Origin: Anoplolepis gracilipes
Taxonomy: Eukaryota; Arthropoda; Insecta; Hymenoptera; Formicidae
NCBI RefSeq assembly: GCF_047496725.1
Contig: NC_132976.1
Span: 4,742,001 to 4,806,000, forward strand
Reading direction: 5' to 3'
DNA length: 64,000 nucleotides
The notes beneath the pieces are model-generated. The model was given only the letters and a program-made list of their open reading frames with translations. It did no database searches and had not been told where the DNA came from. The position numbers were made by a program, and so were the translations under genes. Below, in pieces: positions 39,630-50,932 of this stretch; the first letter of the stretch is position 1, and every line of letters begins with the position of its first letter.

Positions 39630-40560
39630 TCGCGAGAAGCGTTTTGCGCGATTCCACACGAGGGCTATTGGCGATACAAGTTACCAAGGGAATCGGTTCC
39701 GCGTTCCTTGATGGAAACTACATGTTCGCGTCACGAGATGGTGGCGATCGGCGTGGTCCGAAAATAATTTCGCGATCAATCGTGCGTGAATTCCCTTCGT
39801 ATCTACACGTGATTGCCTCGATCGGTTATGGCCACGCTATCATCGTTACTTAACGCGACGACCGTGTTCGATTAACGACGGCGAATCGAACTGATAACGC
39901 GGATTAGCAGAGTAATCGACGGAAATTCATTACCGCGAATCGACATGTCGTTTTCCAGCACGCGCTTAAATAGATGGAAAGCGTCGCTTTAATGCCAACC
40001 AGTTTGAAATAGTCGTGCAATAGCAGGTGCCACTTTTACTCGATCTAATCTACATGAGTGGAATGCAACCGAATTAAAGTTCCTCGGTCTTCTTGTTGCG
40101 CTTACCGTCATTATCATCGTCGTAGCAATTACAAAGTATTTGCATCACGCCGCCATCGCATGTGCACCGAAATCGCGAGCTCCCTCATCCTTTCTGCGTT
40201 CCTATCTTTCACGGATTACAAGTCGCGAGAACCTCGTTTAATCGTAAACGCGTTAGATTGTAAAATAACGATCGCGCCTGGACGTGCTGCGCGTTATTGT
40301 GTGAAAAGCGATCGTTACTTTGCGAGCGAAACGTGCTCTAGCATTCATTCTCTTTGATTAATGTCGAGATTAATGAAGAGTATGACGGTGAGAAATGAAC
40401 GTTAATGTTTCACATGCGCGATGATCGATCCCTCAAGACTACACGAGTTATTTATGGGGCCGAATGATCGAATTACCGGTTACCGCGTATTTACCGGTGA
40501 TGGAACGTTTTTCTTTCTGCGGATAGCGAGACACCCGTCGACTTATTCATAGATTGTTTC
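39630..40560. other. GC-richer segment with paired ACCGGT palindromes
   Basis: Directly after MITE copy 5. It contains TTACCGGTTACC and TTTACCGGTGAT (ACCGGT at 40475-40480 and 40493-40498), similar to Grainyhead-type sites. No exon recognised. Confidence 0.35.
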
Positions 40561-40989
40561 AACAAGCAGGAAAATATAATATAAAGATTAATCAAAAAGT
40601 AATTCATTTCAAAAGAAGAAGGAAAAATAATAAAATATGTTGTCTGTGAGAAGGGGTCATGTATCAGATAAATTAGGTAACAATTATAAGTAAATAAATT
40701 ATAGAGGCAAAATTTTCATATTGTAATTAGAGAATATAAATCAAATGGATCACTTTAATTTCCATTCATTTCTCATCGATTTTACAACAATATTAAATAT
40801 GATTTAGATATTTAGATCAATGTTATCTCATTACCTTTATTTCAACAAATTTTAACAAGAAATTTTAAGAAATTAAATAAAAATAATATATATATTATAT
40901 ATATAATTATCCTTGTTTCACGATTGCATATCGTGATGTTGCCTACCGAGACAAGTATCCTTTTTTTTTTTTTGCGACAATTTTTCTCG

Positions 40990-41400
40990 CAATACTCTCT
41001 CTGTACCCAGGAGCGACTTTCGCATTGGCAGCAATTCTGCCGCCGCATTTCCGGCCGACCTTAATCGCGCATGCGTGTCGGGTGCCACGCGAAAGACTCG
41101 CGGCCCTTAGTCGGCATCGCGTGACTTTCGGGGCGGTGTGTATGCGGGGCCGGTAATTTATTCCCGCCGGGGACCCTGTCCCCGCGGTTCCGTGACGTGT
41201 CTCCGTTTTTTTTTCCCCCCTCCCTATAATTCGCCGCGCGCGGATGAACGACCGTCGCGAAAGGGTTAGCGAAGGCAGACCGGACTCATCCTGCTTCTGC
41301 GGGCGCGCGGACGCATAAGGTGCGTGACGTTGGGAATGAGTTAATTACTTCATATACGCAACGTCGATGCAACGGCCGGTAATTATTGTGTATAACAGAT
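40990..41400. other. very GC-rich, CpG-rich island in the fringe intron
   Basis: The sharpest GC peak of the intron, about 2 kb upstream of the exon at 43416. It includes a perfect hairpin CGGGGAC-CCT-GTCCCCG (41168-41184) and a repeated GCCGGTAATT motif (near 41149 and 41372). Possibly an enhancer, internal promoter or non-coding exon. No ORF of note. Confidence 0.4.
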
Positions 41401-41738
41401 ACTCCTAAGTGGACACCGAATATTCGCGAGATACATAATTAATTTTAATTACGTTTACATAATTACGTTTGTACATTTATTATAGCTCTTCTAGTTAAGC
41501 TAATATTTATTAATTATGCTCTCGATTGCTAAAGTATATGTATTATAATGGAAATCATAATAATGGTAATCGATAAAAAAGCTATTATCTTTTAAAAACA
41601 TATTTTTTTGTCGAAACTTTTCAAGTTAACTTAAAGATATCACACAAGAGTTGTAATAATAATTTATTTAAATATATTTAGAGTAATACAGTTTTATATT
41701 TTATATGTCTTATTTACTACAAATAAATCAAGCCTCTC

Positions 41739-41741
<3 letters not shown>

Positions 41742-41789
<48 letters not shown>
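41742..41789. repeat. (AT)n microsatellite
   Basis: About 24 AT units without interruption. Confidence 0.95.
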
Positions 41790-41791
<2 letters not shown>

Positions 41792-42665
41792 AAATAAACT
41801 CCTTATTAATAGCTTCATTTTTAATAGCCTATTATACGTTAATGTAGAAAATAAGCAAAAACTAAATTAATTATAAAAATTAAAAAGTACGATAAAAAAT
41901 ATTACGCTTTTTAATTCGCTTGTACTAGTAAGGCGACCATTTTGTGAAAAGGAGAGGCTTCATTAAGTTTGTCGCTCTGCCAGGTAATTAAATGGAAGAC
42001 TACAAAATAAATACGGATGCAGTTTCGATAAAGTACGAGTTATCGCGTTGGCTGAGCTGTATCTTAACAATATATCTGAACGAAGATCGTCGGTCGAAGT
42101 GACTAAGTTTGTAACGGCCACGCTTAATGATTTTCCATCTTCTTCTGTGACACTGACTATCAGATTTCCAATCCGAATTCCGACTCTCGGTAATATCACG
42201 TTTTTCTACATTCGTTCTTCTCATCTCGTTGAAGAAAAAAAGGAGAGTCGAATAGCGAGGATTTTATGATTGGCTTTACGACGCTCGAATCTTCAGCATT
42301 TACTATTTAGTAATTTATGCGCGATGTTAATCGTAGACCCTTTAAGAATCATTTATTAAATATTTCTTGTCGAGACATTTATTAAAGCAAAACAAATAAA
42401 AAGGGATATTCAATACTAAAGAATTTGATTTTAAAATATTTTTAATAGGTTTATGAGATAATTTGTACATGACAGTTAACAAGTATATGCATGCAATATA
42501 TAGAGAAGTCTATATACATGTATATATAAATATATAATATATACACATAACTATTTATATATTATTTATTACTTATAATACTCATCGTACTTTGCATACT
42601 GTATGTATATAAGTAATAATAATAATATAATGAGTTAGCACTGGTTTACAAAGGGCTGTCTCGTT

Positions 42666-42718
42666 AATGATAATAACAATGATGATGATAACAATAATAT
42701 AATAATAATAATAATAAT
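42666..42718. repeat. (ATA/ATG)n trinucleotide repeat
   Basis: ATAACAATGATGATGATAAC followed by AATAATATAATAATAATAAT. Confidence 0.85.
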
Positions 42719-43415
42719 TTTAGATACATATATTTTACCAAGTTTCCATAGAATTGTATTAATCATTTTATACTTGTTTTTAATGCCACTTGAACTACAT
42801 GCGTACCATAATGTTTTCAAAGGGTCATTTTCAAAACATAAATTCTACTCTGCTCTCTTTCACCTTATTTCCTCTTTATTTTCTTTTCATGAACACTCAA
42901 CAAAAGAAAATAATAAACATATAATCCTCGTACATAGTATCCCTCGCGATGGACGTGGTCCACTGTACATGCTGACAGAATCAAAAGAGAGCAAAGGAAG
43001 CTAAAAATGTTACACAAGAGGGATGATCCTATATCCACGTCGCAACGGATTAAATACGGTGGACATAAACGCGTGACTGAATCAAAGAAAAAGAGAAAAG
43101 AAAGAAAAAACTGTCGGTTCCATTAGAGAGATGCTTAAACAGATTATTTCTATTTTTAGCATTTCGTTTTCAAGTGTAGTAATTGCTCTAATTTGAATAT
43201 TTTTTTCTTACTGGAAATTTGTAGCAAATAAAATTTTAGGAGAACTTTTGAAAGAGAGATGCAGAAGTACAGGGAATATTTTTGAAGGATTACATTCACT
43301 TATAACGAATTTTATTTTAATTACAATGTATACATTTAAACACACTGCACGTACATATTTTATTTAAGTGTACATATGTTCGAATAATAAATTAGACATT
43401 CACGTTTGTTTTCAG

Positions 43416-43581
43416 CGGAGGAAAATTCATCACCGTCGGCGATAGAATTAGATTACCAGACGATGTAACGATGGGGTACATTATTGAATATCTCTTGAAA
43501 AAACAACTCACAGTCATAGAACAATTCCACTCGCATCTGGAGCCAATGAAGTTCCTGAACAAGGATACTTTTCACGACCAG
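43416..43581 (+). CDS. fng: fringe, internal coding exon (PDDVTMG and SHLEP motifs)
   Basis: The acceptor is TTTGTTTTCAG (ending 43415) and the donor is CAG/GTAACT at 43582. The first base completes the split Gly codon from the previous exon; the remaining 165 nt encode 55 residues and end in phase 0. In order they show GGKFITVGDRIRLPDDVTMG, then YIIEYLLKKQLTVIEQFHSH, then LEPMKFLNKDTFHDQ. The PDDVTMG block is nearly invariant in fringe enzymes and includes the acidic residue proposed as catalytic base in vertebrate Manic fringe (family knowledge). The FHSHLEP block is also fringe-specific. Substitutions such as KKQL and EQFHSH are ordinary lineage differences. The frame is intact. Confidence 0.96.
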
Positions 43582-44930
43582 GTAACTAAATGTAAACTAC
43601 ATGTAAATCTCTAATCTATTTCGAATGAAAAAAAAATGTTCTCTTTTTATAAAAAATCTGATTACGACAAAACTAAATTTTAAATATTTTATAATTTAAT
43701 AATAGAATTTGAAAATTTGTAAGCTTTTAAATATGCGGAGAGTGCGAATTACTGCGGATTATTGTGTAATTGTTGTTTAATCTAAACAAACTTCTTTTTC
43801 TACCTTGTTATTAGCAAGCGAATAGTGCATATTGGATTAAGAGATTTGGAGTAAGATTTCTCATCATGAAATCTTGCCAACTTTTGCAACTCTAATCCTT
43901 TAGCTTAAGAGAGCTTTATTTCAGTGATAACCAAATATTCATCATAATTTCATACACAAGAGCACGCACAAAAATCTCTGCACTATAATACATCCATTAT
44001 AATACTTAAGATATAAGTAGAGCCAAAATTAACGCACGTAGCATATTCTGAGTATATAAGGGTCACGATAAATAGCATAATGATAAATAATGGAAGGATA
44101 ATAGAATAATTTGAAGCACACGATGAATCAGACCATACACACCGAGTGCATTGTCTGTTTTATTTTACGTTACGTAATAGCTATTATTTAATTGTATAGT
44201 TTCCGTTTATTATAAGTTCTCAGACTATACATAATAAGTAATAAGAGCAATCTTAACATATGAAAATACATGTCCTGTCGTCGAGATATTAACTAAATTG
44301 TCCCATATGCATTTCCATTCTTTTTTGTGCCATTACACATATATGCGTACTTTTTTGACAAGAAAAATAGAAATTAACATATTTATTATTTAAAAATTGA
44401 TAAAAATATTTTTATTACATACATAATTAAAGTACTTAATATTAGATGAAAATAAGAATTTCTCTCTCTATCATTTTTCTAAATAAATAATTTTAACGTG
44501 CATTACAACTTGATGTAATAAAGATTGTTTGATTTAAAAATTTTTTATTTTTGTAATTTTATAATAAAGGAATTATTTTTCGTGAATTATTTATAAATTG
44601 TTCGTTCAATACGTTGTAATATATGTGTTAAGATCGAGTTACAATGTGTGTAAGCGATCGCATGGTCGACGAAAACATGCGTGATGTATGCAAAACGTTG
44701 GCACAAAACGTATTTTCTTTCATGACCGACATTATGCTTTAGGGTCTCGGATTTCGCAGAATATGCGAACAAACGAGTGCGCACGTACGTACGCGATACG
44801 TCAAAATAAATGAAGTCACTTTCGACATCGTATATCGTCCAGGGTTTCTGATATACAAGAATCCATCGTTGAAGAAATTAAAGATTAATGGCGAGTTAAA
44901 AAAAATGTTTTTTTGCGTTTTGTGTTCCAG
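43582..44930 (+). other. fng: fringe intron, 1.35 kb
   Basis: A GT...AG intron (GTAACT to TGTGTTCCAG). AT-rich sequence with no repeat or gene that I can name. Confidence 0.9.
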
Positions 44931-45016
44931 GTCTCTTTCAGTTATTCTAAGGGATCTAGAGATGAATGGAATATCCTGAAGATTGATGGTTTTGACATGA
45001 AGAACGATCCAAAGAG
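44931..45016 (+). CDS. fng: fringe, penultimate coding exon
   Basis: The acceptor TGTGTTCCAG ends at 44930 and the donor AG/GTAAAG begins at 45017. The exon starts in phase 0 and ends after two bases of an Arg codon. It encodes VSFSYSKGSRDEWNILKIDG followed by FDMKNDPKR. The VSFSY start, the central W-N-I/V-x-K and the GFDMK-x-DPKR end match the C-terminal region of fringe, which follows the SHLEP block directly in the protein. It is 86 nt long and is separated by a 1,349-nt intron from the exon before and a 1,644-nt intron from the exon after. Phase agrees on both sides. Confidence 0.95.
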
Positions 45017-46660
45017 GTAAAGCATTGCTTTATTTATATATTAATTTTCTTCTTTATTTTTTTATTTTGGATATTTCTTTATGTGCTGTGACATTTTTTT
45101 TTGCTTTAGTATTTGATCGATTTATTCGTGAATTTCGAACAGCGCCGGTTTTTGTTAAAATTTACATATAAATTGAATCATTTCCATGACAGAACGCGAG
45201 AAGTTCTGTCTGTAATCTTTAATTTTCTGTTTCTCTGAATCTCTTCTTTCCTGACGCAACATTGCACATGAAAGCCTCAATTACTTCTATAATTGCCACC
45301 TTCACCTAGAGTGCTCGCGTAGAATGCCGGTTGGACACCGTGAGGAATTCTTTAAGAGAAATAACTAAATTAAAGAGTAGTCTTCGTAAGAAAATTATAT
45401 AATACTATAAAACATCGTGACATTTCGCATGTATCTTGTGTTTTCTTCACATCTTATACTTTGCTTAATTGAAAAAGATTATATATTTATTCAGAATATT
45501 ATATATTTCATGACAGATTAATTAATTAAAAAATAAATTACAAATTAAGAAAAATATTGAAATGTTGCCTTGCTTTTTTCTTATATAAAAATAACTTTTG
45601 TTTAAAAAATTTAAAAAATTGTACTAGATATCCATAGCATGCAAATAATTCAAAATAATTTATTCTATGATTGATGTAATCTTTTGAGAGACATTCGAAT
45701 AATAGAGATTAGTACAGTTTCTCTCTTCATCTTGAATAATTCCGAGATGAATATAAAATGACATTTTGTGAAACGACATGTGCAATCTACATGATGCTAA
45801 ATGTAAACATCTGTCATTAGCGTTCTCATTAATGCATATACGCGAAATGTCTCTTGTGACATTTTCTTTCGTGTAATTGGTACCAGTGAAAGACGGAAGA
45901 AAGATGAGTAATCACGAGGACGACGTTGCAGTGTGATCTTGCAAGTTTTAATTGACTTGATAATAATTTTGATTTTTACGAGTCGCTCTTCGCTGTTTCT
46001 GCATTTTCCATCGAGTTAAAAAAAATGGTTTGTTTCCTGTTAATGTAAGTTTTCACGTCACGAATATTTTCTGGAATTCTTTATTTAGTATTGTAAGGAA
46101 GAAGCAAAGTTTCGCGTTTTTGAATATTAACGAGGAAAATGTCAGAGCCAAGTCGCTGTTAGTTAGTAAATCTGACATTTATGTATATCGAGACGGCACG
46201 TATTATGGATATTAAATCGAGTCTTCTTTTCTTTCGCTTTTCTTTGCTTTTTATGGATGACGTTTTATTAAAAGTTTATATTACATAAGTTTGCCATATT
46301 AAATCTTATTGATCATATTTGCAAGCGACATTCGTCGTAGTCGGATTTGTGCGAAAAATTTTTAATATGAGAATTGTGAACAGTATCTTGCATTAAAATC
46401 TAATATTTCTTTCGTAGAAATATCTGTGCGATAATCGTTGATTTTTTTCTTTTCTTTTTTAGTATATCAAGCATTATTTACATTTATTAGCATAAAAAAT
46501 ATCTAGATTTTATTTCTGATTTAATATCAATATAAACGTATATATTATTAAATTTTCGCATGAAAATTGTATCTAACTTTAATTCTGTCATATATTTCTG
46601 ATTTCGAATTACGTTGTTAAGTAATGGCAATTAACGCATAACTATACTTCTTTGTTTCAG
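45017..46660 (+). other. fng: fringe intron, 1.64 kb
   Basis: A GT...AG intron (GTAAAG to TTTGTTTCAG). AT-rich; nothing recognisable inside. Confidence 0.9.
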
Positions 46661-46718
46661 ATTTAGATCCATTCACTGTCATCTATTTCCGCATGTTCCT
46701 TATTGTCCGCATAGATGA
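46661..46718 (+). CDS. fng: fringe, terminal coding exon with stop codon
   Basis: The acceptor TTTGTTTCAG ends at 46660. The first base completes AGA (Arg) with the previous exon. The remaining codons read FRSIHCHLFPHVPYCPHR and then TGA at 46716-46718. The two cysteines, spaced by eight residues, match the Cys pair near the fringe C terminus, expected to form a disulphide (family knowledge). Fringe proteins end shortly after this second Cys, so the stop is in the expected place. The tail after FP differs in detail from the dipteran form as I remember it, which is normal for this variable end. Confidence 0.92.
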
Positions 46719-46926
46719 TATAAAATCGCATGGCGAATGTAAAAATAAAAAAAAGTTGATGAACTTGCTGATCTCTCATTGTTAAGGAAAATATGGGAAC
46801 AAAACGTGAGTTCTCGTAAAGGGGAGGGAGCATAGAGTTTATTTCCTAATTGCATATAGAGAGGAAACGTATGAAAGATTACCGTATAGTGAGGAGCATA
46901 ACTGAATTAATAACATATTTTAAGAA

Positions 46927-46984
46927 AGAAAATTATTATTCTTATACATGTACGAAGAAAATTATTATTCTTGTACATGTATAC
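46927..46984 (+). repeat. 29-bp tandem duplication in the fringe 3' UTR
   Basis: AGAAAATTATTATTCTTATA followed by CATGTACGA, then the same with one change (TTGTACATGTA). The two copies are adjacent. Confidence 0.7.
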
Positions 46985-47694
46985 ATATACATATAGAAAT
47001 AGAAGAAAGGAATAGAAAAATAAACAGTATTAGTTAGAGCGAAGTGTAATCGGTAAAATTATTGAAATATATTCAAACTCTTGTACAAGGAGGATAAAGC
47101 TAAATGCGGAATAGATCACATTCAGCAAAAAAGACGAAAAATATGAAAAGAAATTTATTAAAACTTTTATTGATGTATTGCATCAATTTTAAAGATTTTT
47201 ATTATTTCTCTTGACTGGACTAGAATCGTAAGATACGGATAGATTAGGATAGAAAAGCAATATTCATATAAATTAGATTTCATAAAAAAATAGAAATGAA
47301 TTCGAGAACATGAGAAGAGAGAGAATAATAATTATTGATAATTATAATATGAATTAATAATGATAAATATAATAATAATTAGATTAACATGAAAAAAGTT
47401 TTAAAACTTTGTTTTAACATATGCTGTGATTAGTAATACTTTAATTATGTTTATTTCTATTTTCTATATATTGTATATGGAGATATATATAATATTTTTT
47501 CTTTCTTATAAAACATTATTTCACACACACATACATGTGTTGTTACGCTCCTTATTTATTGATTAGTGACTACAATATGATCGGAAAAGCACGCGATGAG
47601 AATTTTGGTTATACTCACAAAATCTTTTGTTGTATTGTGAGTCTGCTGTATGTGTCTCACTTCTTTTTATCTTTTAAAATATTTGTATAAAATT

Positions 47695-47719
47695 GTATAT
47701 ATATATATATATATATATA
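47695..47719. repeat. (TA)n microsatellite
   Basis: About 12 TA units. Confidence 0.9.
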
Positions 47720-47956
47720 GGTAATTATTTTTTATTGTTCTGATACTTTTTGTGCGGTGCAAGTGAGGTTTACATTTATGCAGTAGATTGAAAACGAACA
47801 GATAATGAACAAATAAAAATTTAGCTTTTTGAGGCTGTTATTATTATATGAGGCAGGTATAATTTTGATTTTGTTTATAACAGCTGAATAAACGCACATA
47901 TAGATATACATAAAAAAAATAGCGTTTGTGACTCGTGACAAATCTATTGCTAATTC

Positions 47957-47962
47957 AATAAA
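47957..47962 (+). terminator. candidate polyadenylation signal AATAAA for fringe
   Basis: AATAAA followed within about 25 nt by a T-rich segment, 1.24 kb after the stop. Other AATAAA copies nearby make the choice uncertain. Confidence 0.2.
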
Positions 47963-49820
47963 GAATTTAACGTAGATATAGTTTTTTATTCTTTTTCTTC
48001 ATTTATATGAAAAATTAATTATATTTTGATGTAAAATTATATGAAATATAACTAATTTTTTTAATTTTCTAATTTTTTATCAAAGTTTGAAATCAACAGG
48101 ATTTTATTCGTATCTGTTTTAGTTTTTTGAGCAACAAATTTCTATTTTGCATTTTTAGAAACATTTTTATGTATTATTTATAGATTTTTTATAAAATATC
48201 TATAACTTATGAAACAAAAATTTTGTATATTTTAAGTTTTTAGGTAACTTTTATAGCTGTAATAAAATTATTGCAGGATTTTCGTTGCAGAGATATATTT
48301 TCCACATGCAGAGTTGCCAGTTGACATGTTGTAAAATTAATATTAATAAATTAATATTTATATGCAGGAAGTGAGAAGAAGAATATATGAAAAGTGAGAA
48401 AAAGAAAAAAAAACCCGACAGATAACGAAAGACATCACATGACAATTTTGTTTTTCTACTTTTGCATAATGTAATCTGCACTAACATGTGTGTAGGCGTA
48501 TTTAACAGCTGCATCTGTGTAATACGATACATATAATTGTAATTCGCTGACAGTCTTGTCAACGCGAAATGGAATTAAGCTAGTCCCTCGCAGAAAGACA
48601 GACAGCTGTATATAATGTGATATTTAGTGCGCGCGAATTTTTATTTGTACGTGTATATTTTTTAATATTCTTTGTTTTCATAGGATTTTACATCGTAAAT
48701 TTTCTATGAAGAAAATCTATGAAATTTTCTATTGTAAGATATATTTATATGCGAATGTCGAAATATGTGTGCAATATCGAATATATGAGATGCTTATTTT
48801 CAAAGTTGTGTGAGTTATTTTTGAAATTTTAAGAATATTAGTAGAATGTACATATATTAATTTTGGAAAAAAATTATTGCAGTTAGACTTACACTATTTT
48901 GAAAGTAAACGATTCATATATTATTATTTGTTGCTTTTAAGGAAATTGGCAATTATTTGAGAGAAGCGAGAGGGAAGCCTTAACATTATACAGGTGGGAT
49001 CTCAAATATATATATTAATATATATATTTATCGATAAGATGTGTATTATAATTGCACATGTAACGTGATACAAGGAATGAACGAGAAAATTATAATAATG
49101 TCGACACTGTTGTTATTTCGATATAATAACCGACATTGAATTGTGCGATATTGATTTATATGTTGTGCGATTGTGTTTTATATATATATACATATACATA
49201 TATATATAATAGATTATGTAAATGTGCACAATGATTACAGGATTTTGTTTATCTCTTCGTCCATAACATGCATCCTTTCCATTCTCCACAACGCTCCGTC
49301 TCCATTAATTATAATATGATATTTCATATATATAATATTTTTATGTTTTTACAATTTCTATACAATTATATTCTTTTGTTGTTTCTCGACAATGCATTTT
49401 TATCTTTTTGAAAGTATTTTGTTGCTGTGTTATTACAATTCTCGTTTTCTGACTTTTTTCCTGTTATTTATTATAAATTATATTTAAAGATATAAAAACC
49501 TTGTACACTATAGGACTTTATTCTTTGCATTTTATATTATATATAAATTTGATTCTACATATTATTATTTATAACAAAAGCTTTAAAGTATAAACTTTCA
49601 CTTTTAGATTAACACATGAAATCAATAAATTTTATTACTATTAAATAGTAAATTTTAAAGATGCGAGTCCTATATAAAGGTATAGCAGTAGGTGAATTAG
49701 TTCAATGGAAAAACAACCGACAAAGCAATATTATCACACAAACATTTGTTGAATGATATAATGCTGCATAAGAAGCTTTCGTCGAGATACCTTCATCTGT
49801 TATAGTCAATCCAAAGCAAG

Positions 49821-49887
49821 GTTGCTGGTCGATAAACTAGACCGCTGTCGCTCTTTTCAGAATACAAGAGCAGTGACAATTAGCAAC
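49821..49887 (+). other. potential structured RNA segment (three-stem fold)
   Basis: The outer stem is GTTGCT (49821-49826) with AGCAAC (49882-49887). Inside are a GGTC/GACC hairpin (49827-49843) and a longer hairpin, GTCGCTCTT (47-55) with AAGAGC plus GAC (66-77) and a 3-nt bulge. It is not a tRNA: there is no A or B box and no acceptor-end consensus. It could be chance. Confidence 0.2.
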
Positions 49888-49992
49888 AGCCAGTGCAAGT
49901 TGTTCCTTTTCTTGTAATAATTGTTGTTAACTGGATCAGTAATGCAAATAAAAGCGCGAGCATTAATTACTCATTACACATTTTCTTAGCAG

Positions 49993-50068
49993 ATGATACG
50001 AGCAGGTGATCTTCAAGATTATCATGCGATGATGATCAGCAAGCATAGGTACCAGAATTATATCAACA
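49993..50068 (+). other. exon-like segment with in-frame ATG, unassigned
   Basis: It is preceded by ACATTTTCTTAGCAG and followed by ACA/GTAAGTAACT, a near-consensus donor. The 76 nt are open from the first base: ATG then IRAGDLQDYHAMMISKHRYQ and NYIN. No homology recognised. It could be an alternative 3' exon of fringe, an exon of another gene, or chance splice sites. Confidence 0.2.
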
Positions 50069-50895
50069 GTAAGTAACTAACTGAAGTCATTGGAAATTTA
50101 TTATTATTTAGCCAATTAATGCATCAATCGTGCGATCAAAATATTAGGTAAATTATATTATCAAATAGGCGAAAATTTTAAATAATGTTTACCTCCCTTC
50201 ATCTTAATTATACAGGAGATTTACGGTGGGAGAGATTAATATCTTTATGTGTGTCGATTTGTTCGACGTAAAGATCACGAAAGAGAAATAAAACGAAATA
50301 AATGTCATCGATATGTCGATTTTGTGTATCAATTTACACATACAAAATGACACGAATAGCTATTTTTTAGAAATATAAATAACGATTTTCATAAACATTT
50401 CACAATTTTATTTTATAGTATATTTTATAATAACAAAAATAATACGTCGCGCTTTGCGTTTTTACATATCCTAGATTTGTTAAAACGAATTTAGTCGAAA
50501 TCGATATACAACATAAATATAAAATGCTTTGCAACAGTTTGTATATCGTTGTCGAATATCAATATTTTCGCAGATATATTTACGTATTCCTGCAGCGAGT
50601 ACGTATGTAGAAAACTGCTGTGGCGAGAACTCGATCTGAACTTTGCCATTAATTTAACGATACATTGCGCTCGGCACCATGGTTTATTCAATGTTGCATT
50701 TGCGATCTCATATTTTAAATCTCAAATTTCCCATGTAGGGAGAGCTTGCTTTTCGTAGCCTGCTTATTCGTTTGCACGGCCTTTCGATATTCCGCGTTCG
50801 CTCGCATCGCAAATACACCGCGCGAAATGGTCTAAATATCGGATAGATACATCGCAACTAGAGAAGGAGACAGAGAGGGTCAGATCAGAAAAAGG

Positions 50896-50897
50896 AC

Positions 50898-50927
<30 letters not shown>
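50896..50927. repeat. (GA)n microsatellite
   Basis: A GA run flanked by GACAGA steps. Confidence 0.9.

Positions 50928-50932
<5 letters not shown>

Larger units (their letters stand above)
26921..43415 (+). other. fng: fringe intron, 16.5 kb
   Basis: A GT...AG intron bounded by GTGAGT at 26921 and TTTGTTTTCAG ending 43415. It carries three of the five CGAAAAAATT-family elements, a piggyBac-like element, a 249-bp tandem duplication, a palindromic MITE and several GC-rich islands. No nested protein-coding gene was recognised. Confidence 0.9.
1..46718 (+). other. fng: fringe locus, 3' half (gene span inside the window)
   Basis: This is the extent of the fringe transcription unit as far as the window shows it. 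Only the last four coding exons are recognised (396 nt, 131 codons plus stop). I looked upstream for codings of the conserved WYLGKP and HFDDDNYV segments of fringe and found none, so the exons for the membrane anchor, stem and N-terminal catalytic half should lie before base 1. The product acts in the Golgi as a type II membrane glycosyltransferase. It adds GlcNAc in beta-1,3 linkage to O-fucose on Notch EGF repeats and so shifts Notch between Delta and Serrate ligands. The 5' limit is unknown; treating positions 1-26834 as intron is inference. Confidence 0.75.
46719..47980 (+). other. fng: fringe 3' UTR, probable, end uncertain
   Basis: This sequence follows the fringe stop and is very AT-rich. 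AATAAA hexamers occur at 46744-46749, 47019-47024 and 47957-47962. The last is followed by a T-rich stretch and is a reasonable cleavage candidate. The UTR could also run on toward 49.6 kb, where further AATAAA signals occur. A 29-bp direct repeat lies at about 46927-46984 and a (TA)n run at 47695-47719. Only transcript data could fix the end. Confidence 0.4.
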
